A stretch of DNA of 28,507 nucleotides. It comes from UBA5862 sp002408105. Lineage in GTDB: Bacteria; Pseudomonadota; Gammaproteobacteria; Pseudomonadales; UBA5862. The stretch lies in contig JAXHVB010000074.1 in the NCBI GenBank assembly GCA_034189125.1, positions 1 through 28,507 of the forward strand, in the 5' to 3' direction. The notes below the pieces were generated by a model, which was not told the origin of the DNA, did no database searches, and saw nothing but the letters and a program-made list of their open reading frames with translations. The position numbers and the translations under genes were made by a program. Every line of letters begins with the position of its first letter. Positions within the stretch are counted from its first letter, which is position 1. This document shows positions 15,862-23,631 of this stretch, piece after piece.

Positions 15862-16532
15862 ACCAAATTCTCCCGCTCAAACTTCGCAGCATGGGCGTCC
15901 GTTGGTGGTTCGCAACAACCCGCCGCCACTGGGGTGCCTTCGCGGAGCGCTGTTCTCGCCGCACGGATGATTCCCAACGACGAGTGCAGAATCAATCCAG
16001 CGATCCCCAAACCGATCAGCAGGTCGGGCCAGGAAGCGCCCACCAACACCACCAGCCCAGCAGCAAGCATCACCCCCAGATTCGCCGCCATGTCGTTGCG
16101 GGCACACACCCAGCTGGCGTGCAGATTGATGTCGTCCCCCTTCTGGCGCGTGAGTGCAGCAAAACAAAACAGGTTGACTGCCAATGCCAGCGCGCCCATC
16201 CAGCCCATGGCGAGGGCATTGGGCTCGCTCCCCGTCAATGCACGCCGGGCCACATCGGCACAGACCAACAGCCCCAACACAAACTGCAAGCCGCCGTTGA
16301 CCAACGCGGCACGGGCCTTGTGCACGGGAGCACGGCCCACCGCGTAGAGTCCGATTGAATAGACCGCGGCGTCAGCCAGCATGTCCAATGAATCAGCGAT
16401 CAGACCGGTGGACTGGGCAAGCCACCCCACCGCGAACTCGATCACAAACATGAGCGCGTTGGCCACCAGCACCGCCCACAGCAAACGGCGCTGCCTGGCA
16501 TCACGGGCTTCGGTCTCGCAGCAACTTGCCAC
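15858..16532 (-). CDS. Short CDF-family cation transporter with cysteine metal-site variant
   Basis: A 224-residue membrane protein of the CDF fold, about 90 residues shorter than the exporter at 2860 because the cytoplasmic C-terminal domain is missing. Predicted transport-site residues are D50/D54 (DMLAD, with D47 nearby) and C143/D147 (CARND). The usual HD-HD arrangement is therefore replaced by D-D plus C-D, as far as hand alignment can tell. Adjacent cysteines occur at both ends (C4-C5 and C206-C207), which suggests thiol-favouring metals. The start is GTG at 16532, with GAGG about seven bases upstream. It starts 29 bases after the pagL-like gene and overlaps ppk2 by four bases. Substrate is unknown. 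Confidence 0.85.
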   Translation of the reverse strand: MASCCETEARDARQRRLLWAVLVANALMFVIEFAVGWLAQSTGLIADSLDMLADAAVYSIGLYAVGRAPVHKARAALVNGGLQFVLGLLVCADVARRALTGSEPNALAMGWMGALALAVNLFCFAALTRQKGDDINLHASWVCARNDMAANLGVMLAAGLVVLVGASWPDLLIGLGIAGLILHSSLGIIRAARTALREGTPVAAGCCEPPTDAHAAKFERENLV

Positions 16533-16561
16533 TGGGCGCCTCGCGGATCAGGTTGTGTGCG

Positions 16562-17035
16562 CTATGCGCTGGGAATCACCAACACAAGGGTCAGGGTTTC
16601 GGTGCCAGGGTTGCGGTCGCCAAGCCCAGCGTTCGATAAATGCGCAAAGGACAGGCCAACACCAAAGCGAGGGCCACGCCAACTGAGTTCCAGCATACTG
16701 CGAAATTCGATGGAATGCCCGAGGTCCGACTTGTCCTCGGAGGTGTAGAGGCCTGGCGCAAAACTCGGTGTCAACACCCAGCCCGCGCCGAGTTCAAAGT
16801 CCCGGTACAGGCCGGCGCCAGCGTAGAGCGTATCGTCACTGAACTTCACCGTCGCCAGCCAGTCCAGGGGACTGTCCTGCCAAAGTGCGCGGCGCTCAAC
16901 GACACCGAACACGTCTTGGTCCTCGTCCAGCACCCCAGCCGCGCCCATGCCGATCAGCCAGTCGGCGTCTGCGAGCGCGGGCATCGCCGCGCACGCCCAA
17001 AAGCTGCAGAACGCAGCGGTCTTAAACCAGCTCAA
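16562..17035 (-). CDS. pagL: Lipid A 3-O-deacylase, PagL-like outer-membrane protein
   Basis: A 157-residue precursor with a signal peptide ending at about residue 22 (PALA), followed by alternating beta strands fitting a small eight-stranded barrel. PagL removes the 3-position acyl chain of lipid A at the outer membrane. The C-terminal motif FAHLSNAGLGDRNPGTET carries H132, S134 and E146, with the same spacing (H, H+2, H+14) as the catalytic H126, S128 and E140 of Pseudomonas PagL. The end in alternating hydrophobics (LTLVLVIPSA) suits an outer-membrane barrel. The start is TTG at 17035 with GAGGAA just upstream; no ATG or GTG is better placed. It heads a three-gene unit with the short CDF transporter and ppk2, and two palindromes lie upstream. 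Confidence 0.88.
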   Translation of the reverse strand: MSWFKTAAFCSFWACAAMPALADADWLIGMGAAGVLDEDQDVFGVVERRALWQDSPLDWLATVKFSDDTLYAGAGLYRDFELGAGWVLTPSFAPGLYTSEDKSDLGHSIEFRSMLELSWRGPRFGVGLSFAHLSNAGLGDRNPGTETLTLVLVIPSA

Positions 17036-17137
17036 CGCAATTCCTCACTTGCAGCTGCGCACAGGCCTACGCCGGAAGTGACCGGCCTACAAAACGGCGC
17101 TTACTCAGCGCGTTCGAGCGGCCACGAGGACCTGAGT

Positions 17138-17149
17138 GACCGAACGGTC
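17138..17149. promoter_or_regulatory. Palindrome GACCGAACGGTC, TetR-type operator candidate
   Basis: Two perfect five-base arms around AA, about 100 bases before the pagL start. GACCG/CGGTC arms are common in operators of TetR/AcrR regulators. No regulator gene is nearby, so the protein is unknown. Confidence 0.45.
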
Positions 17150-17191
17150 GGTAAAGCGACGGGCGCACACAGGTCACAGCATTGCCCACAA

Positions 17192-17209
17192 TGTAATCAA
17201 ATTGTTACA
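17192..17209. promoter_or_regulatory. Inverted repeat TGTAA-N8-TTACA, TyrR-box-like
   Basis: TGTAATCAAATTGTTACA matches the TyrR box pattern TGTAAA-N6-TTTACA at 10 of 12 positions. It is AT-rich in a GC-rich setting, 157 bases or more before the pagL start and just after the exonuclease gene. It might be bound by another factor. Confidence 0.35.
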
Positions 17210-17245
17210 GAAAACCGGGCTAGAGTTCCAGGGTAAGCGGCCCCG

Positions 17246-17815
17246 TCAGCACCCCTCAGCCACGGGTGTTGTCGCCATTTCGGCAGCCGCGACAGCTGGC
17301 GCGCACAGCCGAGCGAGCGCAGCTTGGGCAATGCGGGCATCGGCCAGCGCGCGGTGCGGGGCCAGCCCCAACCGGCGGGCAGCACACTGTTTCTCCCAGC
17401 GCCACCGCAGCTGCTGATGCTCGTTCAAGCAGGTAAACACCGATTCCAACCGAAAGCTCGGGTACCGGCTGGCTGCAGCGTACAGGCGGTGCAACCAACG
17501 GTGGTCATGCAGCCAGGCGTCGCAATACAGGGTTTGTCCAGTCAGCAAGGCGTCAAGCTGCGCCACCACTGCGGTGGGCGCCATTCCCTCCTGCACCGCC
17601 TGGCCACGGGGGATGCGGTGAATGCGCTCGGCGGCCGGGTCCCAAGCGATCCAGTCGGGCTCTGGACGAATCAGGGTCGCCCAATCTCGGCCATCGGGCA
17701 GGGCCACCGCCACCTCTATCGGGTAGCCGGGCGCGCCGAGGCCAGAAGCCTCGAAGTCGATAATTGCAACACCAGGGTCCACCGGCGCTCCCCATTGGAT
17801 CCGGTTAGGGGGCAC
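17246..17815 (-). CDS. Stand-alone DEDDh 3'-5' exonuclease (DnaQ-like fold)
   Basis: A protein of up to 189 residues with the four acidic positions and the histidine of DEDDh exonucleases: D20 and E22 in IIDFEASGLG, D104 in DAWLHDHRWL, and H154 and D159 in HRALADARI. These enzymes remove nucleotides from 3' ends of DNA or RNA with two metal ions. No polymerase, helicase or other domain is attached, so the substrate is open. The longest start is GTG at 17815; a GTG at 17782 (178 residues) has a better ribosome-binding site (GGGGAG) and still keeps the first motif. It follows znuB by 88 bases on the same strand and could be read through from the znu operon. Confidence 0.82.
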   Translation of the reverse strand: MPPNRIQWGAPVDPGVAIIDFEASGLGAPGYPIEVAVALPDGRDWATLIRPEPDWIAWDPAAERIHRIPRGQAVQEGMAPTAVVAQLDALLTGQTLYCDAWLHDHRWLHRLYAAASRYPSFRLESVFTCLNEHQQLRWRWEKQCAARRLGLAPHRALADARIAQAALARLCAPAVAAAEMATTPVAEGC

Positions 17816-17903
17816 TGCACCCCCGACGGATGAATGGTGGGCGTATTCGATGGCAATTTCACGAACGGGTTACCGCGCCCAGAAGCGCGGGCGCCCATCG
17901 CCC

Positions 17904-18728
17904 CTAGTGGCGCCGCTGCACCAGGCCCCGGATCAACACAGAGAGTAAATAGGCTGAACCCGCGACCAGGATGATGGTGGCTCCGGCGGGCAGCCCAGGG
18001 GCATAGGACAACGCCAACCCGGCCGCATTAAACGCCAGCCCAAGCAGACTGGCGAGGGCCATCATCCACCCCAGCGTGCGCACGTACTGGCCCGCAATTG
18101 CAGCTGGCAGGGTGAGCATGGCAATCACCAGGATCAAGCCGACCATTTGAATCAACAGCACCACCGTCAGAGCGATGAGCACCAACAAGAGCAGGTAGAA
18201 AAAGGGGACCTGAAGGCCGCGCACGCGAGCGAATTCTTCATCGAACGCGACAGCCAAGAACTGCTTCTGGAACAGCGCCACGATGCCCAGTATGCACAGG
18301 TCCAACACCCCCATTCGCCACAGCTCACTGGCTGGAACCATGAGGATGTTGCCAAACAGGTAACTCATCAGGTCGACGCTGTACCCTGGGGTCTGGCTGA
18401 TCATCACCACCCCAAGGGCCATGCCCACCGCCCAAAGCGCACCGATCGCAGTGTCTTCCTGCTGCCCCCAGTACAACTTGACCACTCCGATGAGCAGCGC
18501 CACCAACACGGCGCACAGCAGCGCTCCGTTCATGGGGTCGGCACCGAGAAAATACGCCACCCCCATGCCGCCAAGGACCGCGTGGGCGATCCCCCCGGCC
18601 AGATAGCCGATCCGCTTCACCACCACGTAACTGCCAATGACGCCGCAGGCAACGCTGACCAACAACCCGGCGATCAGGGCATGCTGTAGGAATGCGTGGG
18701 TTTTGAGCGCATCAATGAACAACAGCAT
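17904..18728 (-). CDS. znuB: Zinc ABC transporter permease ZnuB
   Basis: A 274-residue inner-membrane permease of the ABC-3 family, with eight or nine hydrophobic segments. Typical segments are HALIAGLLVSVACGVIGSYVV, KRIGYLAGGIAHAVLGGMGVAY (contact with the ATPase), DLMSYLFGNIL and the late GLILVIAMLTLPAAIA. The ATG at 18728 overlaps the znuC stop (TGATG), so translation is coupled; open frame upstream of it lies inside znuC and is not used. Zinc rather than manganese is inferred from the His-rich partner ZnuA. Confidence 0.93.
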   Translation of the reverse strand: MLLFIDALKTHAFLQHALIAGLLVSVACGVIGSYVVVKRIGYLAGGIAHAVLGGMGVAYFLGADPMNGALLCAVLVALLIGVVKLYWGQQEDTAIGALWAVGMALGVVMISQTPGYSVDLMSYLFGNILMVPASELWRMGVLDLCILGIVALFQKQFLAVAFDEEFARVRGLQVPFFYLLLLVLIALTVVLLIQMVGLILVIAMLTLPAAIAGQYVRTLGWMMALASLLGLAFNAAGLALSYAPGLPAGATIILVAGSAYLLSVLIRGLVQRRH

Positions 18729-19480
18729 CAATGCGGACCCTCCGCCTGTGTGTGGTGGTGCACCATGTGCATGGGGCGGCCGTACATGGCTTCGATGTCG
18801 TCTGCGGTGACCGCGCCGGCTGGGTGGCAAACCAAGCTGCGGTTCAGGCAGGCCACCCGGGTCACGTACTCCGAAACGAAGCCGACGTCGTGGGAAATCA
18901 CAATGATCGCCATGCGTTCATTCAGCCGACGGAGCAGTTTAAACAAGGAGGCTTCACCGGGTTGATCCACGTTGGCCGTCGGTTCATCCAGCAACATCAG
19001 GCGCGGCCGGCTCATCAGGGCACGGGCGATCAACAACCGCTGCAGCTGCCCCCCCGACAGGTGCGCAATGGGCCGTCGGGCAAACTCCGCCAGACCGACT
19101 TCCCGCAGTGCCTGCGCCGCGGCCACGCGATCCCTGCGCGTGAAACCCAACAGGCTCGGGCGCGAACCCAAACTCCCAGTGCACACCGCCCCTTCGACAG
19201 TGATGGGAAAATCTCGACTGAACGTCGGGAATTGGGGCACATAGCCCACCAGATCCCGCGCCTGCGCCGGTGTCCGCCCGTCGATGCGGATGCGGCCTCG
19301 CCATGGGCGGTGGAGTCCCAGCAACAACTTGAAGAGCGTGCTCTTGCCCGACCCATTGGGGCCCACCAGAGCAACGAATTCATGGCTACCCACTTGCCAG
19401 TTGATGCTCTCCAGAAGCGCCCGGCCCTCAAAGCCGAAATCAAGATTTTCGACCACCAGGACCGGCGACTCAGCGCGCAT
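18728..19480 (-). CDS. znuC: Zinc ABC transporter ATPase ZnuC
   Basis: A 250-residue cytoplasmic ATPase. Walker A GPNGSGKST is at residues 40-48. The Q-loop GYVPQFPTFSRDFPITV, signature LSGGQLQRLLIARAL, Walker B LMLLDEPTANVD and the H-loop ISHDVGF follow in order. The C-terminus carries MHMVHHHTQAEGPH, a His-rich tail that may sense or bind zinc. ATG at 19480 lies inside the end of znuA (11-base overlap), and its stop overlaps the znuB start. The A-C-B gene order on one strand with overlapping ends marks one operon. Confidence 0.95.
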   Translation of the reverse strand: MRAESPVLVVENLDFGFEGRALLESINWQVGSHEFVALVGPNGSGKSTLFKLLLGLHRPWRGRIRIDGRTPAQARDLVGYVPQFPTFSRDFPITVEGAVCTGSLGSRPSLLGFTRRDRVAAAQALREVGLAEFARRPIAHLSGGQLQRLLIARALMSRPRLMLLDEPTANVDQPGEASLFKLLRRLNERMAIIVISHDVGFVSEYVTRVACLNRSLVCHPAGAVTADDIEAMYGRPMHMVHHHTQAEGPH

Positions 19481-20369
19481 CGAAGTGCTCTGTCAACAGA
19501 TCGCCGAGGTGGCTCAAGCTCGCAATGCAATCAGGGCTCAGCGGGTCCACCTCAAGGGTTCTCACCCCGGCAGCGGCGGCCACTTTACGCGCCACAGGTG
19601 CACCGAACTGTGCCTGGACCAGCACCACGGGGTCCTCAAGTTGTTCCAGTCGATCCAGCAGGCTGGCAAGGTGGCGAGCGCTTGGAGCCTTTCCGTCCAG
19701 CTCGATGGCCAACTGGTGGAGCCCATAGGCATCGGCGAAGTAGCCATAGGTTGGATGAAACACCACGAAGCTGCGGCCGCGGTGGGGCGACAAGCGCTCG
19801 CGCAACGCTTCGTCCAGGGCATTCAGTTCAGTCACCAGGGCAGCGTGGCGCGCACGCAACGCCGCGGCTGCTGACGGATGGCGCGTTTCAAGTGCCACCA
19901 GGATCCGGTCTGCCTGTTGGCGCAAAAGCTGGGGCGCAAGCCAGATGTGGGGGTCAAGCGCCTCGACCTCACCGTGGTGACCCGCATGCTCGTGGCGATG
20001 ATCAGCGTCCATCGGACGGCGCTGTATCCCTTCCCCCTGGTCAACGACAGGCAACTCCGGCGCCAGTTCGCGAAGCCGTGCCAGCCAGTGGCGTTCAAAG
20101 GGAACCCCGATGGAAAAATACAGGTCTGCCTGCACCACTTCAGCGAGCTGGCGCGCGCTCGGCTCGTAGGTGACGGGGCTCTGGCCTGGCGCCACCACAA
20201 CCAGGGCGCGAACCTCAGGGCCTGCGATGCGCTCGACCAGGCACCGCTGCGGCGCAATGCTCATGGCCACGGTCAGCTCCGGCCCAGCGAGCGCTGGCCC
20301 TGCGGCCAGCAGCGCGAAAACCCAATCCGCCCAGAGTACGGCTGCTGCCCGCCTTGCAAAATCGCCCAT
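19470..20369 (-). CDS. znuA: Zinc ABC transporter periplasmic binding protein ZnuA
   Basis: A 299-residue cluster A-I (TroA-like) binding protein. The preferred start, ATG at 20369, gives MGDFARR followed by a hydrophobic stretch ending PALA, a plausible signal peptide; longer frame upstream would add about 100 residues of unlikely sequence. A His/Asp-rich loop (about 121-133, with DADHRHEHAGHHG) is typical of zinc-specific members. Ligand positions H141 (DPHIWLAP), H205 (FHPTYGYF) and D280 (DPLSPD) are kept. The usual first His of the SPHxY segment reads SPVTYEP, so V66 takes its place. It heads znuA-znuC-znuB. No clear Zur palindrome is seen upstream. Confidence 0.9.
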   Translation of the reverse strand: MGDFARRAAAVLWADWVFALLAAGPALAGPELTVAMSIAPQRCLVERIAGPEVRALVVVAPGQSPVTYEPSARQLAEVVQADLYFSIGVPFERHWLARLRELAPELPVVDQGEGIQRRPMDADHRHEHAGHHGEVEALDPHIWLAPQLLRQQADRILVALETRHPSAAAALRARHAALVTELNALDEALRERLSPHRGRSFVVFHPTYGYFADAYGLHQLAIELDGKAPSARHLASLLDRLEQLEDPVVLVQAQFGAPVARKVAAAAGVRTLEVDPLSPDCIASLSHLGDLLTEHFDAR

Positions 20370-20696
20370 CGATTGCGCCACCGGTATTGTCGACAAACCC
20401 GCCATCCTACCGCAAAAGGACCACGGAGTTGCTGATCCGTCACCCGTGGCCATTCCCCTGTCGATGCGAGATCTGTGCGCACAGACAGCCCAATGGGCCG
20501 ATGTTACAATGCGCCGTCGACGTATTCTGCGACACTCTGCAACAGACCGACCGGACCAGGGCCCTGCCCTCCGGTTGCGGGCCAGTGCCCCTCGCTGCAA
20601 CCCAGCGTGATCGCGCCCTTTCGAGTGGCGCCCAGCACCAACGCCTGCCGGGTCGTTCAACTGATAACAATCCACCTAATAAGGAGTGCACACCCG
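20370..20696. other. Intergenic region between divergent znuA and the thiolase-like gene
   Basis: These 327 bases hold a promoter candidate for the rightward gene (20482-20510) and a leader of about 180 bases with no recognisable small gene or riboswitch. For znuA I see no convincing promoter or full Zur box. Confidence 0.5.
20482..20510 (+). promoter_or_regulatory. Sigma-70 promoter candidate for the thiolase-like/DUF35 operon
   Basis: CAGACA (20482-20487, 4 of 6 to TTGACA) and TACAAT (20505-20510, 5 of 6 to TATAAT) are 17 bases apart, and the -10 carries a TGT extension. Transcription would start near 20517. Confidence 0.5.
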
Positions 20697-21869
20697 ATGA
20701 GTATCAAAGGGAAAGCCTTTATTGCCGGGGTCTTCGAACACCCTGGCCGGGAGCTGCCCGACAAGTCGCTCGCGCAGATCCACGCCGAGCTCGCCAAAGG
20801 CGCGCTCGAAGATGCCGGCCTGACCAAAGACGATGTTGACGCGTACTTTTGCGCCGGCGACGTCCCCGGTCTCGGCGCCATTTCCATTGCCGACTACATG
20901 GGCCTGCAGCTGAGCTACACGGACACCACTGAAACCGGTGGCTCGTCCTACATCTGCCACATCGGGCACGCCGCAGCCGCGATCGCCGCCGGCAAATGCA
21001 AGGTGGCCCTGGTCACCCTCGCTGGCAAGCCGCGGTCAGAAAAGATGAAGGTGGGCACCGGCTCCCGCGCAATGGGTGGGACGGATGCTCCCGAAATCGG
21101 CTTTGAGGCCCCCTTCTGGCCCAGCACTGCAAACATGTACGGCATGGCCGCAATGCGCCACATGCATGAATACGGTACCACCAGCGAGCAGCTCGCCTGG
21201 ATCAAGGTCGCGGCCTCTCAGCATGCCCAGTACAACGAGCATGCCCTGCTGCGCAACGTGGTCACGGTGGAGGACGTCGTCAATTCGCCCATGATCTCCG
21301 ATCCATTGCACCGTTTGGATTGTTGTGTCATCACCGATGGCGGCGGCGCCATGGTGATCGTCAGCCCCGAGATTGCGAAAGACCTCAAACGCCACAGCGT
21401 CAAGGTGCTGGGCCACGGGGAATCCCCCAAGCACGTGGGTGGCGGGCGCGTCGATCTGACCTACACCGGTGCGGTGTGGAGCGGACCCCGCGCGTTCGAA
21501 GAAGCCGGCGTCAAGCATGCCGACATCGATTACGCGTCGATCTACGACTCCTTTACGATCACCGTGCTGGAAACCCTGGAAGACCTCGGGTTTTGCGAGA
21601 AAGGCCAAGGCGGTAAGTTCGTGTCTGACGGCAACCTCATCTCAGGTGTCGGCAAGCTGCCGTTCAACACCGACGGCGGCGGGCTTTGCAACAACCACCC
21701 TGCCAACCGTGGCGGCATCACCAAGGTGATCGAGGCCGTGCGTCAACTGCGCGGCGAAGCCCACCCGAAAGTTCAGGTTCCCAACTGTGAAATCGCCCTC
21801 GCCCACGGCACAGGCGGCTCGATCGGAACCCGCATGGGCAGCGCCACCGTCATCCTGGGGAGAGAATAA
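20697..21869 (+). CDS. Thiolase-fold (SCP2/lipid-transfer type) protein without thiolase cysteines
   Basis: A 390-residue protein of the thiolase superfamily, SCP2-thiolase/Ltp branch. Family segments: YFCAGDVPGLG, AAAAIAAGKCKVALVTLAG, YDSFTITVLETLEDLGFC, NTDGGGLCNNHPANRGG and the final HGTGGSIGTRMGSATVIL. By hand alignment the nucleophilic Cys position falls on G82/S83 (TGGSSYICH); C87 is close but out of register. The second catalytic Cys position reads HGTGG. Claisen condensation chemistry is therefore doubtful. Relatives paired with DUF35 partners include the Ltp-type retro-aldolases of steroid side-chain breakdown, which is one option. The start is ATG at 20697, with AAGGAG at 20681-20686. 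The DUF35 gene follows after two bases. Confidence 0.85.
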   Translation: MSIKGKAFIAGVFEHPGRELPDKSLAQIHAELAKGALEDAGLTKDDVDAYFCAGDVPGLGAISIADYMGLQLSYTDTTETGGSSYICHIGHAAAAIAAGKCKVALVTLAGKPRSEKMKVGTGSRAMGGTDAPEIGFEAPFWPSTANMYGMAAMRHMHEYGTTSEQLAWIKVAASQHAQYNEHALLRNVVTVEDVVNSPMISDPLHRLDCCVITDGGGAMVIVSPEIAKDLKRHSVKVLGHGESPKHVGGGRVDLTYTGAVWSGPRAFEEAGVKHADIDYASIYDSFTITVLETLEDLGFCEKGQGGKFVSDGNLISGVGKLPFNTDGGGLCNNHPANRGGITKVIEAVRQLRGEAHPKVQVPNCEIALAHGTGGSIGTRMGSATVILGRE

Positions 21870-21871
21870 TC

Positions 21872-22258
21872 ATGAGCGAAATGAAATACCAAAGCCCTGT
21901 CGTCAACCCCGAAACCAAGCCATTCTGGGACGCCACTGCCGAAGGCAAGTTCCTACTTAAAAAGTGCAACGACTGCGGCGAGTTCCACTACTACCCGCGG
22001 GCCCTTTGTCCCTTTTGCTTCAGCGACAAGACAGAATGGGTCGAGTCCAAAGGCACAGGCACGGTGTACACCCACAGCACCATGCGCCGTGCACCGGTCC
22101 CCTTCTGCCTGGCCTACGTCACCCTGGATGAAGGCCCGACCATGATGACCCACATTGTGGACTGTGACCTGGAGCAGGTGGCCATCGGCAAGCCGGTGAA
22201 GCTGGTCTTGAAAGAAACCGACGGCGACGCGAAGCTGCCCTGCTTTACCCTTGCCTAG
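21872..22258 (+). CDS. DUF35 zinc-ribbon/OB-fold protein, partner of the thiolase-like protein
   Basis: A 128-residue protein with a rubredoxin-like zinc ribbon (C32/C35 in CNDCGEF and C46/C49 in CPFCFSD), followed by an OB fold beginning WVESKGTGTVYTHSTM. Proteins of this family bind acyl-CoA and form complexes with thiolase-fold enzymes, supplying part of the substrate site or stabilising the partner. The gene begins two bases after the upstream stop, so co-translation is very likely, and the pair ends at a strong terminator 18 bases downstream. No catalytic role of its own is expected. Confidence 0.93.
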   Translation: MSEMKYQSPVVNPETKPFWDATAEGKFLLKKCNDCGEFHYYPRALCPFCFSDKTEWVESKGTGTVYTHSTMRRAPVPFCLAYVTLDEGPTMMTHIVDCDLEQVAIGKPVKLVLKETDGDAKLPCFTLA

Positions 22259-22275
22259 CGCAGGGGAAAGCACTG

Positions 22276-22305
22276 AAAAACCCGGCCCAGCGCCGGGTTT
22301 TTTTT
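22276..22305. terminator. Bidirectional intrinsic terminator
   Basis: An 11-base stem (AAAAACCCGGC at 22276-22286 with GCCGGGTTTTT at 22292-22302), a CCAGC loop and eight T (22298-22305) end the DUF35 transcript. The A run on the left gives five U when read from the other strand, so it can also stop the convergent transporter transcript, whose gene ends at 22324. Confidence 0.92.
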
Positions 22306-22323
22306 CGCGCAACAACCACCGAT

Positions 22324-23598
22324 TCAACGCCCGGCGGGGTCGAGCCGCACCCGGGCCAACAGCAGCATACCGGGAACAAACAGCAGCAGAAGCGCAAGCA
22401 TTCCGAGCCGGCTGTCACCAGAATACATGGCGACGGCACCGACCAGTGCTGGCCCAATGACCGCCGCAAACTTACCCAGCATGTTGTACAGACCGAAGTA
22501 TTCAGCCGCACGCTCCTCTGGAATCAGCCGGGCATAGAGCGAGCGGCTAAGCGCCTGCACGCCACCCTGGACCAGCCCCACCACCGCAGCCAGAAGATAA
22601 AACTCCGTGGCTGAATCGAGCACGTAGCCCCAAAGCGTAACCGCGAGGTACACGCCAAGTCCCAGAAACAGCCCGCCCCGCGTGCCGAGCACACGCGCCA
22701 AAACAATGAAACCAAGCGCCGCAGGGAAGGCCACAAATTGGGTGATCAAAATCGCCAGCACCAGATCTTGCGAGGCCAAGCCGAGGGCCATCCCATAGTC
22801 CACGGCCATGCGGATGACCGTATCGACGCCATCGATGTACAGCCAGTAGGCGAGCAGAAACACCCACACCTCCGGCCGCGCGCGCAGGTCGCGCAAGGTA
22901 TCGGCCAACTGTCCGAAAACCCCGACGGTGGCGCGCACGGGCAGCGGGGCGGCTTCGCGCACCCGCAGAAAAAGCGGCACGGCAAAGAGCCCCCACCAAA
23001 GCGCCACGCTTGCGAACGCCAAGCGCGTGGCGGCATCCGCCGAACCGACCCCGAACCATTGGGGCTTTGCGATCAGCACAAGATCAAAGGCGAACAACAG
23101 CCCTCCACCGAGGTATCCGAATGCGTACCCCAGCGCGGACACCCGATCGTATTCCGCGGGCCGAGCCACATCGACCAGCAGGGCGTCATAGCAAATGTTG
23201 CCGCCGGCAAAGCCCAGGTAACCCACCACAAACAAGCAGGACGCGGCCCACCAGGACCCCGCATCGGCGAGGGCCAGGCCAATGCATGCGCCCACGCCCA
23301 TCATCAAAAACAACCCAAGCAAACGTTTCTTTGCCGCCCAGCGGTCCGCCAAAGCACCGATCAGCGGTGCCGCACTGACCACGACCAGGGTGGCCACCGC
23401 ATTGGTCATCCCGAGCCGAAACGTGCTCTCCGTGGCCGGCACGCCTTGGTTCCACACCTCTTTGTACATCACTGGAAACAAGGCGGTGAGCACCACGACA
23501 GCAAAACCGGAGTTGGCCCAGTCGTACAGCGCCCACCGAATCTGCTCGGGCTGCACCGACCGGCGCCCGTCGGCTGGCTTCGGATCAAAGGTTGACAT
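22324..23598 (-). CDS. MFS transporter, UMF1/Atg22-like family
   Basis: A 424-residue membrane protein with about 12 hydrophobic segments. WALYDWANSGFA at residues 22-33 is the signature of the UMF1 family of the major facilitator superfamily, related to the vacuolar Atg22 exporters of fungi. The family is widespread in bacteria but its substrates are mostly unknown; amino acid or metabolite efflux is only suggested by Atg22. Other typical parts are the loop GALADRWAAKKR and GGVQALSRSLYARLIPEERAAEYFGLYNMLGKFAAVIGP in the second half (residue run given in part as family context). It starts at ATG 23598, 33 bases after the rhomboid gene, and probably shares its transcript. Confidence 0.9.
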   Translation of the reverse strand: MSTFDPKPADGRRSVQPEQIRWALYDWANSGFAVVVLTALFPVMYKEVWNQGVPATESTFRLGMTNAVATLVVVSAAPLIGALADRWAAKKRLLGLFLMMGVGACIGLALADAGSWWAASCLFVVGYLGFAGGNICYDALLVDVARPAEYDRVSALGYAFGYLGGGLLFAFDLVLIAKPQWFGVGSADAATRLAFASVALWWGLFAVPLFLRVREAAPLPVRATVGVFGQLADTLRDLRARPEVWVFLLAYWLYIDGVDTVIRMAVDYGMALGLASQDLVLAILITQFVAFPAALGFIVLARVLGTRGGLFLGLGVYLAVTLWGYVLDSATEFYLLAAVVGLVQGGVQALSRSLYARLIPEERAAEYFGLYNMLGKFAAVIGPALVGAVAMYSGDSRLGMLALLLLFVPGMLLLARVRLDPAGR

Positions 23599-23631
23599 GG
23601 TAGAGACTCAGCGCAAGCGGGGGGTGAGGCG

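Noticed and set aside
18731..20173. Open frame of 480 codons on the plus strand
   Set aside because: It is antisense to znuC and znuA, both of which carry full family motifs.
20498..20510. Possible Zur half-site (ATGTTACA) before znuA
   Set aside because: Only one half is present, and the same bases form a good extended -10 of the rightward promoter.
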